Below are positions 52,866 through 61,684 of a stretch of DNA of 64,000 nucleotides, one piece after another. How positions within the stretch are numbered: the first letter of the stretch is position 1; each line of letters opens with the position of its first letter. The position numbers were made by a program, and so were the translations under genes. The notes under the pieces are model-generated. The model saw nothing but the letters and a program-made list of their open reading frames with translations, searched no databases and was not told the origin of the DNA. Source of the DNA: Leishmania infantum JPCM5 (taxonomy: Eukaryota > Euglenozoa > Kinetoplastea > Trypanosomatida > Trypanosomatidae); the NCBI RefSeq assembly GCF_000002875.2, contig NC_009388.2, positions 318,368 through 382,367 of the forward strand, given 5' to 3'.

Positions 52866-53852
52866 TCAGATCATTCGATAAGTGTAGCGCCATGGCTGAG
52901 GACCTTTACGGAGTCCGTCCTGCGAAGGCAGCTCGCGCATCATGTACTTGCCAAGCGATACCACTGCCGCGTTTGCCTCGTGTCCGCCTTGCACCCCTCC
53001 ACCTTGATTGTTGCCGCCCGACTGCAGCTCATCCGCGCGCAGGCGTCGCACAAAGCGCATGTAGTTCACCTTGCCACCAAAGGCACGCAGGTAGCAGCAG
53101 TTCTTCACCATCAAGGAGAGCGGCACCCCGTCGCAGTCGTCCCGTAAGCTGAAGTGCGGTTCTTCTTTGCGGAGAATCGTCATGAGCTCGTGCAGCTTGA
53201 GCGCCACCTCATCATAGTACACGGCGCTAGAGTCGTCCGCGCCCTTGTCAGAGGCGACATTTGCGTCAGAGTAGCTGTGCTGCGCAGCTCGGCGCGTGCC
53301 TGATGCGAAGGAGGCGGCGGATATCACGTTGTTGTTCATGACCACCTCCACCGGCAGCGGCGGACCGTAGCGGAGCAGCGCGCGGTGCACAAGAGCATCA
53401 AAACGCTCCTGCACAGCGCTGTTGCCGGTGTCCGCATTCACGGCGTCATAGTGCGATGACGAGGTCGGCTGTGCGGACCCGGGGACGGAGTGCGCCCCAT
53501 CCCCTGCCCCCTGCTGCCGCCGCCGTAACTCTTCGGACTCGTCCTTCCATTTGCGCAGCGGATCTGCGGCCCGCCAGTTCGCTTCCTCTTGCGCTAGCGC
53601 GTCTGCCTGCGCCGCTGCGGACGACTCGGCCGAGCTCAGTGGGTTGGTGAGCCCACTGCGCCACGCGCGCTGCTGTGCAGTTCGTGTGCGCCCCGGCCCT
53701 TGGCGTTTCTGCAGTTTCTCCAGAAGTCGAGTGGACTCCAGCACCGTCTCACGCGAGCGTTGCCGGCCGCCGCGGCAAGCGCTGTTGGCGACGGTGGCAA
53801 GCCGTCGTGCTGCTCGTCTCTCCAGAACAGGACACAGCAGTCCCTTGAACAT
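52866..53852 (-). CDS. Protein of unknown function, probably mitochondrial
   Basis: 328 residues from the ATG at 53852. The N-terminus MFKGLLCPVLERRAARRLAT is basic and hydrophobic without early acidic clusters, as in mitochondrial presequences. A charged, partly disordered middle follows (about 40-140), then a more ordered C-terminal half with helices (FDALVHRALLRYGPPLPVEV, DEVALKLHELMTILRKEEPH) and a motif-rich stretch (VKNCCYLRAFGGKVNYMRFV). No domain family is recognised. Small basic-leader proteins like this in kinetoplastids are often mitoribosome or respiratory-complex components, but that is only a guess here. Confidence 0.8.
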   Translation of the reverse strand: MFKGLLCPVLERRAARRLATVANSACRGGRQRSRETVLESTRLLEKLQKRQGPGRTRTAQQRAWRSGLTNPLSSAESSAAAQADALAQEEANWRAADPLRKWKDESEELRRRQQGAGDGAHSVPGSAQPTSSSHYDAVNADTGNSAVQERFDALVHRALLRYGPPLPVEVVMNNNVISAASFASGTRRAAQHSYSDANVASDKGADDSSAVYYDEVALKLHELMTILRKEEPHFSLRDDCDGVPLSLMVKNCCYLRAFGGKVNYMRFVRRLRADELQSGGNNQGGGVQGGHEANAAVVSLGKYMMRELPSQDGLRKGPQPWRYTYRMI

Positions 53853-55068
53853 GTAGTGACTAGTGGGCTGAAGGAGGGAAAGAGTAGAGTGTGAACTATG
53901 ACGCGACGGCGTCGGTGTAATTGTTGATGTTGTGCCTGTCTTAAGCTACGGATCACACAACGCGCGGAATTCAGTCACGTGCGCCAGCTGCGGCTTGCAG
54001 GGGCGTCACAGGTGTGACTACCGCTATTTAGCAGCTGCAGCCTTTCAGATAGTGAGTTGATGGATGCAGAAAGGAGCGCTGATAGCTGAACGAAGGCGAT
54101 AGCCGAGGAATAAGGGGAACACAGCGACGGATGTAGGGGTAGCATGCTTAAACGCACGTGCAGCAGTGCTCGTTGCCGAGAAGCGGAAGAGGAGTGGGGA
54201 GTACGAGAGTTCACGCCTCGGGGTACCTCTTCAAGCTCCAATACACACGAAGGCAGCACATACACGGTGACGCCACCCTCCCATCTCGCTCTCTCTCTCT
54301 CTCCGGCTTTGAAGGATGGCGCGCATTTTCAGTGCTTTATGCATCGTCAGCTCGATGAGCGTTCACTCGTGCGCAGAGCCCAGAGGCAAGAAGAGGGCGG
54401 AGCACGAGAGAGAGACCGTTTGCAAGGTGCACCCCCAGTGAGTGTGCGCATGCCTTCACGCTGAAAGGCAAGACTGGCCATGCCACCACTTCGGCCAGCC
54501 GCTTCTCTCCCTCTCATCGCCTCAATGTCCGTCGCTTCGCTCAACAAGGAGTGCAAGCGTCCGCCCGTCCCCGTCATGCTTTCGCTAGACATCATGTGCG
54601 CTGTTTCGTTTCCCTTTCATTTGCCTTGCTGATGCTCATTTCTTCGCGACCTGGCGTCGTCCAACACCGGCGCACCGACACAGCTCCGCGCCCCTCATGC
54701 CTGCCGAGGCGACCAATCATCTTTGCGTGCCCCCGTGCTCTCCGCCTCGCTCTTTCTCTCGCCCCGCCTACCCCTCAACTGCTGAAGCGTAGGCACGCTC
54801 TCCGTGGATGTGTACCGTGTTGAGAACGATGCCTTGGCAACACGGCACTCAAAAGAGACAGTCGGTGTAGGGGCGACGGCAGATGACGAGAGAGGAGGAA
54901 GAGCGATGGCAGGAGAAGCGCCGCCTCACAGCTGCAGACAATTTTACAGAGACGTGAATGCAACACAAGAGAGAAGAAAACGGAAAGAGAGCAGTTTCGC
55001 GACACGCGCACGAGAGAAGACGCACAAGCGCACTCGCGAAATCCAAAGAGGAAACAATATCAAAAGAA

Positions 55069-55101
<33 letters not shown>

Positions 55102-55337
55102 GGAAAAGCAACAAAGGGAGAGACGGGAAAAGGGTACAGAATCAGGGAAAGAGGCGTCGGCTGCGTGTACGTGAACCGCCACCTTCTGCGGCTGTGTGAG
55201 ATCGACAGTGTCTATGTATTACGCATGCACTGCATCATGTCCACACGCACACAAGCACGCTTCCTACAGAGAGGGGAGGGAAGCGGAAGAGGGTAATACA
55301 GTGTACTAGCGGGGCCGCCTTTTTCTCAAATTTGCCT
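53853..55337. other. Intergenic region, about 1.5 kb, no gene recognised
   Basis: Open frames here have shadow-like composition. An AC microsatellite of about 14 units lies near 55074-55102, and the stretch from 54880 to 55150 is A-rich. It should hold the long 3' UTR of the multicopper oxidase gene and the leader of the gene at 52866-53852. Confidence 0.55.
55074..55102. repeat. AC microsatellite
   Basis: About 14 AC units in the 3' flank of the multicopper oxidase gene. Confidence 0.9.
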
Positions 55338-57245
55338 TCACGCGTGGCGCTCGAGAAGGGGAATGCGTTCCCCTGGCGTTCCGGCGTATGATCGTGCATC
55401 GAAGGCACTTTGAGCGTCGGCAGAGCAGCGCATGTCTCGGTGTCGCAAGTACCCCCACGCTGCAACTGCTGCGGAGGCGAGGAGGAACACACAGAGAAGG
55501 CTATACGCGTGTGAGCGGTGCGGCCAGGTCAAGAGGAACGCGCCGGTCTGCGACTGCTCGTATCGCTGCACGGCCTTGCCCTCCTTGCTCCGTGGGGAGT
55601 AGACCAGATAGGACATCATCATGCCGCGGTCCTCGTGTTGGAGGGCATGACAGTGGTACACCACCTCGCCAACGTACGTTGCCGCCTTCCAGCGGATGGT
55701 GGTGACGCCGTCCAAGATCGGAATCGTGTCACGGAACTCGCCGCTGTGTACGCCGTACATGGCCATGGTCTCGTTTTCGTGATTGCCCCCGGGGCGGGGC
55801 TCGAAGGAGAGAAACTGGAAGTGGTTGACGTGAAAGTGAAGGGGATGCGGTCGCTTGTCGGTCGGATCACCGTACACGCGCGCCGTCACAACCGCATGCA
55901 GCGGCACTGTGAAGCCGTGATAGCCCTCGATGCGCCTGCCGATCTCGCCTTGGAAGTACTCATAGTGGCACGTCGACGAATTCTGCAGCGATTGACAGTT
56001 CGGCCCCTGACCGAGGACATAGTACGGCTTTGTGATGGGCAGGTCCCGCTGCGAGAACGAGATCTCGCGGTAGAAAGTGTTTTGACCTTTGAGCTGCAAG
56101 TAGCCAGGGGAGTACTTGTGCATGGTCACGGGGAAGGCTACAGCGCGACCACCCTTCTGGTGCTTCCCTCTCGACTTCAAGTAGAAGATGGCGTCTGAGG
56201 GGTCGCCAGTGTGGGACACCGGATACGTCCCCTCCTCGTCGCACACCACGACCAGACTGCGTCGCGTTGCCGTCGTGAAGTACAGCCAGCCCTCCACCAC
56301 CTCGACAGTGCGGGGCAGCTGCGCGCCATCGATGGCTGTCATGTGGAAGGCGCACTGCTTGGGGAGCGACATATTTATGTAGCACGAGCCTGCCGCAAAC
56401 CCGATGCGCAGCAGCATCGGATGGCCACGCTTGACCCTCACGGTCGGGCGATGCTGGCCGTTCACGAGAAACAGCTCGGCCGGCATCTCGTACTCGTTGC
56501 CCTTGCGGTCCACAATACGCGGATCGAATGGGAGGAGGGAGCTCATCGCGGCGTCAAGGCTTGACATCGGCATCCCGTCGCACCTTTCCGAGGTGTTAAG
56601 GCGATACAGGTGCACCATGAGAATCTGCGAGTCCCAGCCATGAAAGGGGTGCCTTGGGGTCTTTGTAAAGTCGCCTTCCCCCACATCGATGGCCCCGAAC
56701 ATCCCACCCATCACGTGATAGTAGACGGCACCGTGGGAGTGCGCATGATACCAGTGAAGGCCCGGCTCGTGATCGCGCGGAACATTGATCGTGTACACCA
56801 GCGTCTCGCCCGGGAGTGCAACTTTGAAAGGATTGTCCATTTTAGGATCGCTGTGCATGCCGTGGAAGTGCACGTTCGTGATGTTAGGACCGTGGAGCGT
56901 GTTCATCCGACCTGTCATGTTGGCCATCCCCTCCTTTCCCAGGTCGTTCACTAGTTTCAAGACAATTCTACCGCCAGGGTTGACCTTCAGCGTGGGGCCG
57001 GGAAGCATGGGCCCGCTGTTGCCCACTTCATATAAGCGTCCCGTGTACTCGAAGAAAACCTCTTTCCCATCGATCCACTCGAGCGGGATGGAGACCCGTC
57101 CGGTGCGCACGTAGAGTGTGACCTTGGTGTTGCTTCTGCCCCTAGGAAGTATGACGGGTGATGAGACAGCATCAGCGGCATTACCCGCTGCTATGTGCCG
57201 GCACACAACAATGGCCAGCAGCAGCAAGGCGAGCGGTGCACGCAT
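55338..57245 (-). CDS. Membrane-anchored multicopper oxidase
   Basis: 635 residues from the ATG at 57245, the first ATG after a predicted splice acceptor; the longer frame starts at GTG. MRAPLALLLLAIVVCRHIAA is a typical signal peptide. Copper motifs are complete: HFHGMH near 125-130, HWYHAHSHG near 163-171, HPLHFHVNHF near 466-475 and YHCHALQHEDRGM near 529-541. The last supplies the HCH bridge, a type 1 His and an axial Met. Several N-glycosylation sequons occur (NMT, NIT, NTS, NMS, NSS, NET). A C-terminal helix (AYSLLCVFLLASAAVAAWGY, near 585-605) and short cytosolic tail predict a type I membrane protein with the enzyme outside or in a lumen. Family members couple one-electron substrate oxidation (phenols, ascorbate, Fe2+, Cu+) to four-electron reduction of oxygen. 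Substrate is not readable; ferroxidase activity is possible. Confidence 0.93.
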   Translation of the reverse strand: MRAPLALLLLAIVVCRHIAAGNAADAVSSPVILPRGRSNTKVTLYVRTGRVSIPLEWIDGKEVFFEYTGRLYEVGNSGPMLPGPTLKVNPGGRIVLKLVNDLGKEGMANMTGRMNTLHGPNITNVHFHGMHSDPKMDNPFKVALPGETLVYTINVPRDHEPGLHWYHAHSHGAVYYHVMGGMFGAIDVGEGDFTKTPRHPFHGWDSQILMVHLYRLNTSERCDGMPMSSLDAAMSSLLPFDPRIVDRKGNEYEMPAELFLVNGQHRPTVRVKRGHPMLLRIGFAAGSCYINMSLPKQCAFHMTAIDGAQLPRTVEVVEGWLYFTTATRRSLVVVCDEEGTYPVSHTGDPSDAIFYLKSRGKHQKGGRAVAFPVTMHKYSPGYLQLKGQNTFYREISFSQRDLPITKPYYVLGQGPNCQSLQNSSTCHYEYFQGEIGRRIEGYHGFTVPLHAVVTARVYGDPTDKRPHPLHFHVNHFQFLSFEPRPGGNHENETMAMYGVHSGEFRDTIPILDGVTTIRWKAATYVGEVVYHCHALQHEDRGMMMSYLVYSPRSKEGKAVQRYEQSQTGAFLLTWPHRSHAYSLLCVFLLASAAVAAWGYLRHRDMRCSADAQSAFDARSYAGTPGERIPLLERHA

Positions 57246-57872
57246 GGCTCCTAACCAAAGCGCACGCGCTTGAGCAACTACCACACGTACAGATATGCTC
57301 TACACAGGGAAGTAAAAAGGAAGCAATCAAAGGGTTGTAAGGCCAGCACAGGAAGCAAGCACATTCAATTGACATAACACAGGCGACGACAGCCGCGGAG
57401 AGGAGCAGGACGCACAGCAGCACGAAGCCGCCTTTCATCAGCAACGCCATCCGGCACCTCTTGAACAAGAGAATACTCATACAAAGTACTCGCCCACCAC
57501 CCACACAGGCATGCGTGCGATCAGAATGCAACACACAGCGGCGCACATGAGTCTTACCCTGAGCCATCTCGCAAACCTGACGCCGCTGCTCTGCGTGGTT
57601 CCGCACAGCAACGCGCTTCTTGCTCTCTTTCTCTGCGCTTTTTCGGCCTTTCTCACTACACACGACAGGCGTGAAGTATTTCCTACTTAGTTCCTAAAGG
57701 AAGAGGGACGAAAACAAAACGACGTAGGCGCGACCCGCCCTGCATGAGACTGTTTGTTACTACAAAGCTTACAGCAGCGGCTGGCAGAAAACAAAAATGG
57801 GAGCGAAGGCAGACCAGCTGTCAAACAGGTCACCCGTTGCAGTCGCGTATCAGTTCCACACATTTGCGCTCC
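57246..57872. other. Intergenic region, about 0.63 kb
   Basis: Contains the splice acceptor for the multicopper oxidase near 57300. A minus-strand frame with a hydrophobic stretch is present but overlaps that gene out of frame and is not called. The remainder should be the 3' UTR of the small gene at 57873. Confidence 0.55.
57300..57301 (-). promoter_or_regulatory. Predicted spliced-leader acceptor AG for the multicopper oxidase
   Basis: The minus strand reads a T/C-rich tract (about 57303-57326) ending in CCTGTGTAG. No ATG occurs in the roughly 54-nt leader before the start at 57245, which fixes that ATG as the likely initiator. Confidence 0.55.
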
Positions 57873-58187
57873 TCAAACAATCGCGCGCAGGCGCTCCAGC
57901 TGCTCCTTGGAACAGCCAGTCCACTTCGGGTCGGTAATGTCCACGTCGTTGCTGTTGATCAGTTGCTTGTACCGAATCTCGTTGCGACGCGCAATGGGGT
58001 CACGCCAATACGGGTAGCCTGCCCACCAGCCGTTCTTTCGCTCCGTCTCCTCAGAGCAGTAGCTTGCGTGCTTGAACAGAAACACCATGGATAGCAGACC
58101 AACGACTGCCATCATGTTGTACTCCTGCGTGAACAGCTTCAGCTGGAGCACAGGGATGCGATCGCACTTCCAGCGGGTGTAGACCAT
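57873..58187 (-). CDS. Small single-helix membrane protein of unknown function
   Basis: 104 residues from the ATG at 58187 (MVYTRWKCDRIPVLQLKLFT). The start is fixed by a strong polypyrimidine tract and CAG just upstream; the frame otherwise extends only from TTG. One hydrophobic helix (MMAVVGLLSMVFLFKHASY, about 24-42) is followed by a polar domain rich in Trp, Tyr and charged residues (NGWWAGYPYWRDPIARRNEI). Size and shape resemble supernumerary subunits of respiratory complexes or other inner-membrane assemblies, but no family is recognised. Confidence 0.8.
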   Translation of the reverse strand: MVYTRWKCDRIPVLQLKLFTQEYNMMAVVGLLSMVFLFKHASYCSEETERKNGWWAGYPYWRDPIARRNEIRYKQLINSNDVDITDPKWTGCSKEQLERLRAIV

Positions 58188-58730
58188 CTTGAGGATCGCT
58201 GCGTTGGCACCTGGCTGAAACACAGATAAAGAGAGAGGAGACCGTGTCTGCTCCTGTTGCCATGCACGAGGTAGCAAATCACCAACATGCCATGCAAAGT
58301 TTCACATGCACCAAGACGAGAGAGAGAGTCAGCGGAATCCAAAGAAGAGAACCATCGTGAAAGGTTGAGTAGTGCCTTGAAAAGAGTTTGCACTCACTCA
58401 GTTGCGCGCCGCACTTGCTGGGATCTGTCAGAGGAAACAGTGCTACAACTTTTCCCGTTGCCTTCACATGCACCGCGGCATAGCATTGCTTTGTCGAACA
58501 CGGCGCCTCAACGCAAGTCCTACCACTAAAGTATCGTCCACTTTTACCAATCGTCTTTTTTTTTCTGTGTCATCAAGTGCATGCGTACATCGCAATGAGA
58601 TCGCTGAACGCAGAACAGAAAAAAAAAGCACGCAACCACACACACAGCCAGAGAAAGAAATAAACATCAAGCAAGTGCAAAAGAACCCTATCTACATTAT
58701 TGCCTGTGCGGCAGCAGCAACACCGTTCTC
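58188..58730. other. Intergenic region, about 0.54 kb
   Basis: Apart from the splice acceptor near 58215, it holds A- and T-runs near 58556-58566 and 58620-58630. No gene is seen. It includes the 3' UTR of the MORN gene. Confidence 0.55.
58215..58216 (-). promoter_or_regulatory. Predicted spliced-leader acceptor AG for the small membrane protein
   Basis: Minus-strand sequence CTCCTCTCTCTTTATCTGTG followed by TTTCAG, about 27 nt before the ATG at 58187. It is the clearest splice-acceptor signal in the window. Confidence 0.65.
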
Positions 58731-59708
58731 TCAATCAGTCCACGCCATACCGTCCACGGGAACTTCGGAGCAAACCTGCAGCGCGCTCGTCGGGGCCCAG
58801 ACGCCTCGTTTAAAGGCACCTGTCTGCGCCATTTGGATGCTGGGATAGTGCAGGGATGCAGCATCGTCGAGCGGTCTGTTTTTCTTGTCGAACTTTCCTT
58901 CATAATAGGACCCTCCTTGCAGAATCCACTGCCCTTGCACAAAGTTACCGCGGACCCACTCCCCACGGTACTCGCTCCCATCCGCAAAGTGGTAAGTTCC
59001 ATAGCCATCCTTGGCGCCAGCTTTCCAGTTACCCGAGTACACGTCGCCGTTGAGGTAGTAGTAAACGCCCTGCCCGTGTCGTTTATTTTCCAGAAACTCC
59101 CCTTGGTAGAGGGTGCCGTCCTTGTTTTTCATGACTCCGCGGCCAGTTCGCTTTCCGCGCACGTAGTCACCATGGTAACACGGACGTTGTCCATACTGCA
59201 TGATGCCCTCTACGACGTGACGGCCAAGCTGGAGTTTAGTAGCAATTTCTGCTACCATCGCCTTGGCATCCTTGCCCGCACCTGTCAGCAGCTCCACTTC
59301 CTTCGAAACGACCCGGTCGGCCTCGCTGCGCCCTTTGCTCACAAAAATGTACTGACCCCTCCCGTGCTTTTTTCCCTCGAAAAACTCTCCTTCATACGTG
59401 TCACCCGACGCATACGTCGCTTTGCCACAGCCAGACCTCTGCTGGAACTCATCACGTGGACCTGCGTATATTCCTAACGTGCACACAGACTTCACGAAGT
59501 TGCGATCAAAGACAGCTCCACTTTCCTCCGACCTCTGGCAGAAATCATCGATCCACGCTTCGACATCTGTCTCCGGCTCACCGCCCTCGGCGAGGAACGC
59601 GGCAGCGTACGCGTTCCAAACATACAGTTCGGCTTTCTTGAAGCCTGTCACTGCGTCGATCTCATCAATGTTGACCTGCCGCACCTTGCCCTCTCCGTCT
59701 GATGGCAT
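58731..59708 (-). CDS. MORN-repeat protein
   Basis: 325 residues from the ATG at 59708 (MPSDGEGKVRQVNIDEIDAV); the frame continues upstream but without matching composition. After a helical N-terminal part (about 1-90) come about six MORN motifs of the YxGxxxxGxxHGxG type: YASGDTYEGEFFEGKKHGRG, then after an insertion of about 60 residues CYHGDYVRGKRTGRG, TLYQGEFLENKRHGQG, DVYSGNWKAGAKDGYG, SEYRGEWVRGNFVQG and SYYEGKFDKKNRP. MORN proteins in trypanosomatids bind membranes or scaffold cytoskeletal structures such as the hook complex, and occur in flagella. The particular partner is unknown. Confidence 0.9.
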   Translation of the reverse strand: MPSDGEGKVRQVNIDEIDAVTGFKKAELYVWNAYAAAFLAEGGEPETDVEAWIDDFCQRSEESGAVFDRNFVKSVCTLGIYAGPRDEFQQRSGCGKATYASGDTYEGEFFEGKKHGRGQYIFVSKGRSEADRVVSKEVELLTGAGKDAKAMVAEIATKLQLGRHVVEGIMQYGQRPCYHGDYVRGKRTGRGVMKNKDGTLYQGEFLENKRHGQGVYYYLNGDVYSGNWKAGAKDGYGTYHFADGSEYRGEWVRGNFVQGQWILQGGSYYEGKFDKKNRPLDDAASLHYPSIQMAQTGAFKRGVWAPTSALQVCSEVPVDGMAWTD

Positions 59709-60442
59709 TGTCGCGCGTCGTGTGTATCGGTAAAAGGTAACGTCACTCTGAGCCAGAAGCCGCCTTGCCCGGTAAAGAGTGCGGCGAAAGCACAAAAAGT
59801 GCAGAATGGACAAAACAAAAGAAAAACAAGGGCCAGCCACAGCGGGAGTGAGGAAAAGGAGAGAAATTCAGAAAAAGCGCACCTTTTTTCGCGGAAAGCG
59901 ATATAGGCGGACTCATACACCATGATAGCATGCAGTAACGTGACCAATACACAGCAATAGAGAAAAAGAGAAGGACCGTGCACTAATCATTTCCATCTCA
60001 TGCACAGTCTACCCACCTCCACTTTTGACAGCCTGATGACGACGCGAAGCTACACGTCGTAAAAAGCGCAGTAGCATATGCCGCCAAGGCACCAACTGCC
60101 AATTACGATTTTCTGATCACACCGTCAGCTTCTCTTTTTTTTGCTTCTTGTTGTTTTCGATGATTTCATAGCTTTACCGGCATTTGACTTCACCACAGTT
60201 CACGACATACACACACAAATAAAACAAGTCATGCATCGGGCTCAGGATCCTTGCATAAAGAAAGAAAAAAATAAAGAACCTGTTACCGCCGACGAGAGCA
60301 CAAAAAAGGAAACAACAAAAAAAAAACAACAACCTTCCCTCTACATTTGTTGCTTTTCGCATTTCCTTATTAGATCTTACTTATTTTTAGAAGAGTTTCT
60401 CTTTGTCATCCATTTTTTTACCTGTTTTCCTTCATCTCTGCA
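59709..60442. other. Intergenic region, about 0.73 kb, A/T-rich
   Basis: No gene is seen. It is clearly richer in A and T runs than intergenic DNA farther left, with long A runs near 60262-60330 and T-rich sequence near 60370-60430. It should hold the 3' UTR of eIF2-alpha and the leader of the MORN gene. Confidence 0.55.
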
Positions 60443-61684
60443 TTAGTCAGCATCCTCATCATCATCGTCCTCTCCATCCAAACCCTTCTTGCCTTCGTCT
60501 GCGTCGCCGTGAGGCTGCGGAGGCGTCACCACCTTCAGCTGGCCACCGCGCTTCTTGATTTCCGCCGTCATCGCCTCTATTGCCTCTTTCATTCGCTGAA
60601 TACCCTCTTCCTTCATATCCGTGCGCGCTCGGATGCCATACTTGGGGGGTCCGATGATATTGACGGACAGGTGGATCTGGGGATCGCTGCCTTCTCCGTA
60701 GCTGCGGCCAAGAATGAGGACGTCGCGGATCGCCTCCACACCATCACACGCAAAGCACGTGATCTCGACTTCCGCAAACAGCGTCAACACCTTCAGCCGC
60801 ATCGCGTTTTTCAGCGTCGACATCAGGCAGTCCGATATGGCTTTGTCAAGCTTCAGCGGACCCAGAATGCGCTCCACGTCTTCCGTCTGGTTCAGTTCGT
60901 AAAGCCACGTCCACGCGTGCTTGCCCGGTTCCCGCTGGTAAAGCGGATAGGCGATCATTTCCATTGCATCCATAGCGGGGATATCGCACAGCTCAGCGAC
61001 ATGGCAAACAATAGAGCGAACTTCGTTCCCCTGGCGGAAGTGCGCTTCGCACGCCTTTGCTTCGTTGGGCGTTACCAGCTTCTTTGACAAGTCAATATAA
61101 CCCTTGTCCTTGTCGATACGAATCACCTGCGCCGGCTCGGTACGGCCTACCTTGATCAGCTTTCCCATCGAGCGCACACGGCGCCTAGTCACCTCCGTGT
61201 ACGGAATAATGCCTTCGCGCTTGCCGTACTCGAGCAGCTGCACTACCGCCGAGGTGTCATTCACCTGGGTGATTTTCACCCAAACGACGTCGTTGATCTT
61301 GGGCATCGTTTCCACGTAGAACGGAATGTCCTTGCCATCCCATGAGGTGATGCCCAGGCACCCGCAAACAAACTTCTGCTGACGCTTGTTCAAGTCACGC
61401 ATCCACTCCGGACGCTCGTTATTGCTACCCTTCGTCTCACCCTCCACAACCTGAGCGGAGAGAATTGTGGCCTTCTCAAGGAGCACCAGCAAGTGGTCCA
61501 GAGTTTTGCAGTCCACTGGAACAGGGAACGGCTCCGCTAATAGAAGCTTTCGCCGCGCCAGGCTCTGATTGAGGCGAAAGTACTCTTTTGGAACGGCATA
61601 GTAGACATTGTCCGTCGTTCGGCAGCAGCACTTCGTTTTGTAGTCCACAGTTTCGGGACTATCGGTGACACAGTAAGAAGCCAT
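60443..61684 (-). CDS. eIF2alpha: Translation initiation factor eIF2 subunit alpha
   Basis: 413 residues from the ATG at 61684. The subunit is part of the eIF2 GTPase that brings initiator Met-tRNA to the ribosome. After an N-terminal extension of about 120 residues, characteristic of trypanosomatids, an S1/OB domain begins (FYVETMPKINDVVWVKITQV), followed by the conserved helical and C-terminal domains (IRIDKDKGYIDLSKK, WTWLYELN, NIIGPPKYGIR). The regulatory loop is TEVTRRRVRS, so the position equal to Ser51 of other eukaryotes is Thr166. I recall Thr166 of Leishmania eIF2-alpha being the reported PERK target. An acidic tail ends the protein. It is the first gene in from the telomere. Confidence 0.97.
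   Translation of the reverse strand: MASYCVTDSPETVDYKTKCCCRTTDNVYYAVPKEYFRLNQSLARRKLLLAEPFPVPVDCKTLDHLLVLLEKATILSAQVVEGETKGSNNERPEWMRDLNKRQQKFVCGCLGITSWDGKDIPFYVETMPKINDVVWVKITQVNDTSAVVQLLEYGKREGIIPYTEVTRRRVRSMGKLIKVGRTEPAQVIRIDKDKGYIDLSKKLVTPNEAKACEAHFRQGNEVRSIVCHVAELCDIPAMDAMEMIAYPLYQREPGKHAWTWLYELNQTEDVERILGPLKLDKAISDCLMSTLKNAMRLKVLTLFAEVEITCFACDGVEAIRDVLILGRSYGEGSDPQIHLSVNIIGPPKYGIRARTDMKEEGIQRMKEAIEAMTAEIKKRGGQLKVVTPPQPHGDADEGKKGLDGEDDDDEDAD

Noticed and set aside
57181..57567. Minus-strand frame with a hydrophobic stretch (MALLMKGGFVLLCVLLLSAA) before the multicopper oxidase
   Set aside because: It overlaps the oxidase start out of frame, crosses the predicted splice acceptor at 57300, and has no acceptor of its own that I can see.
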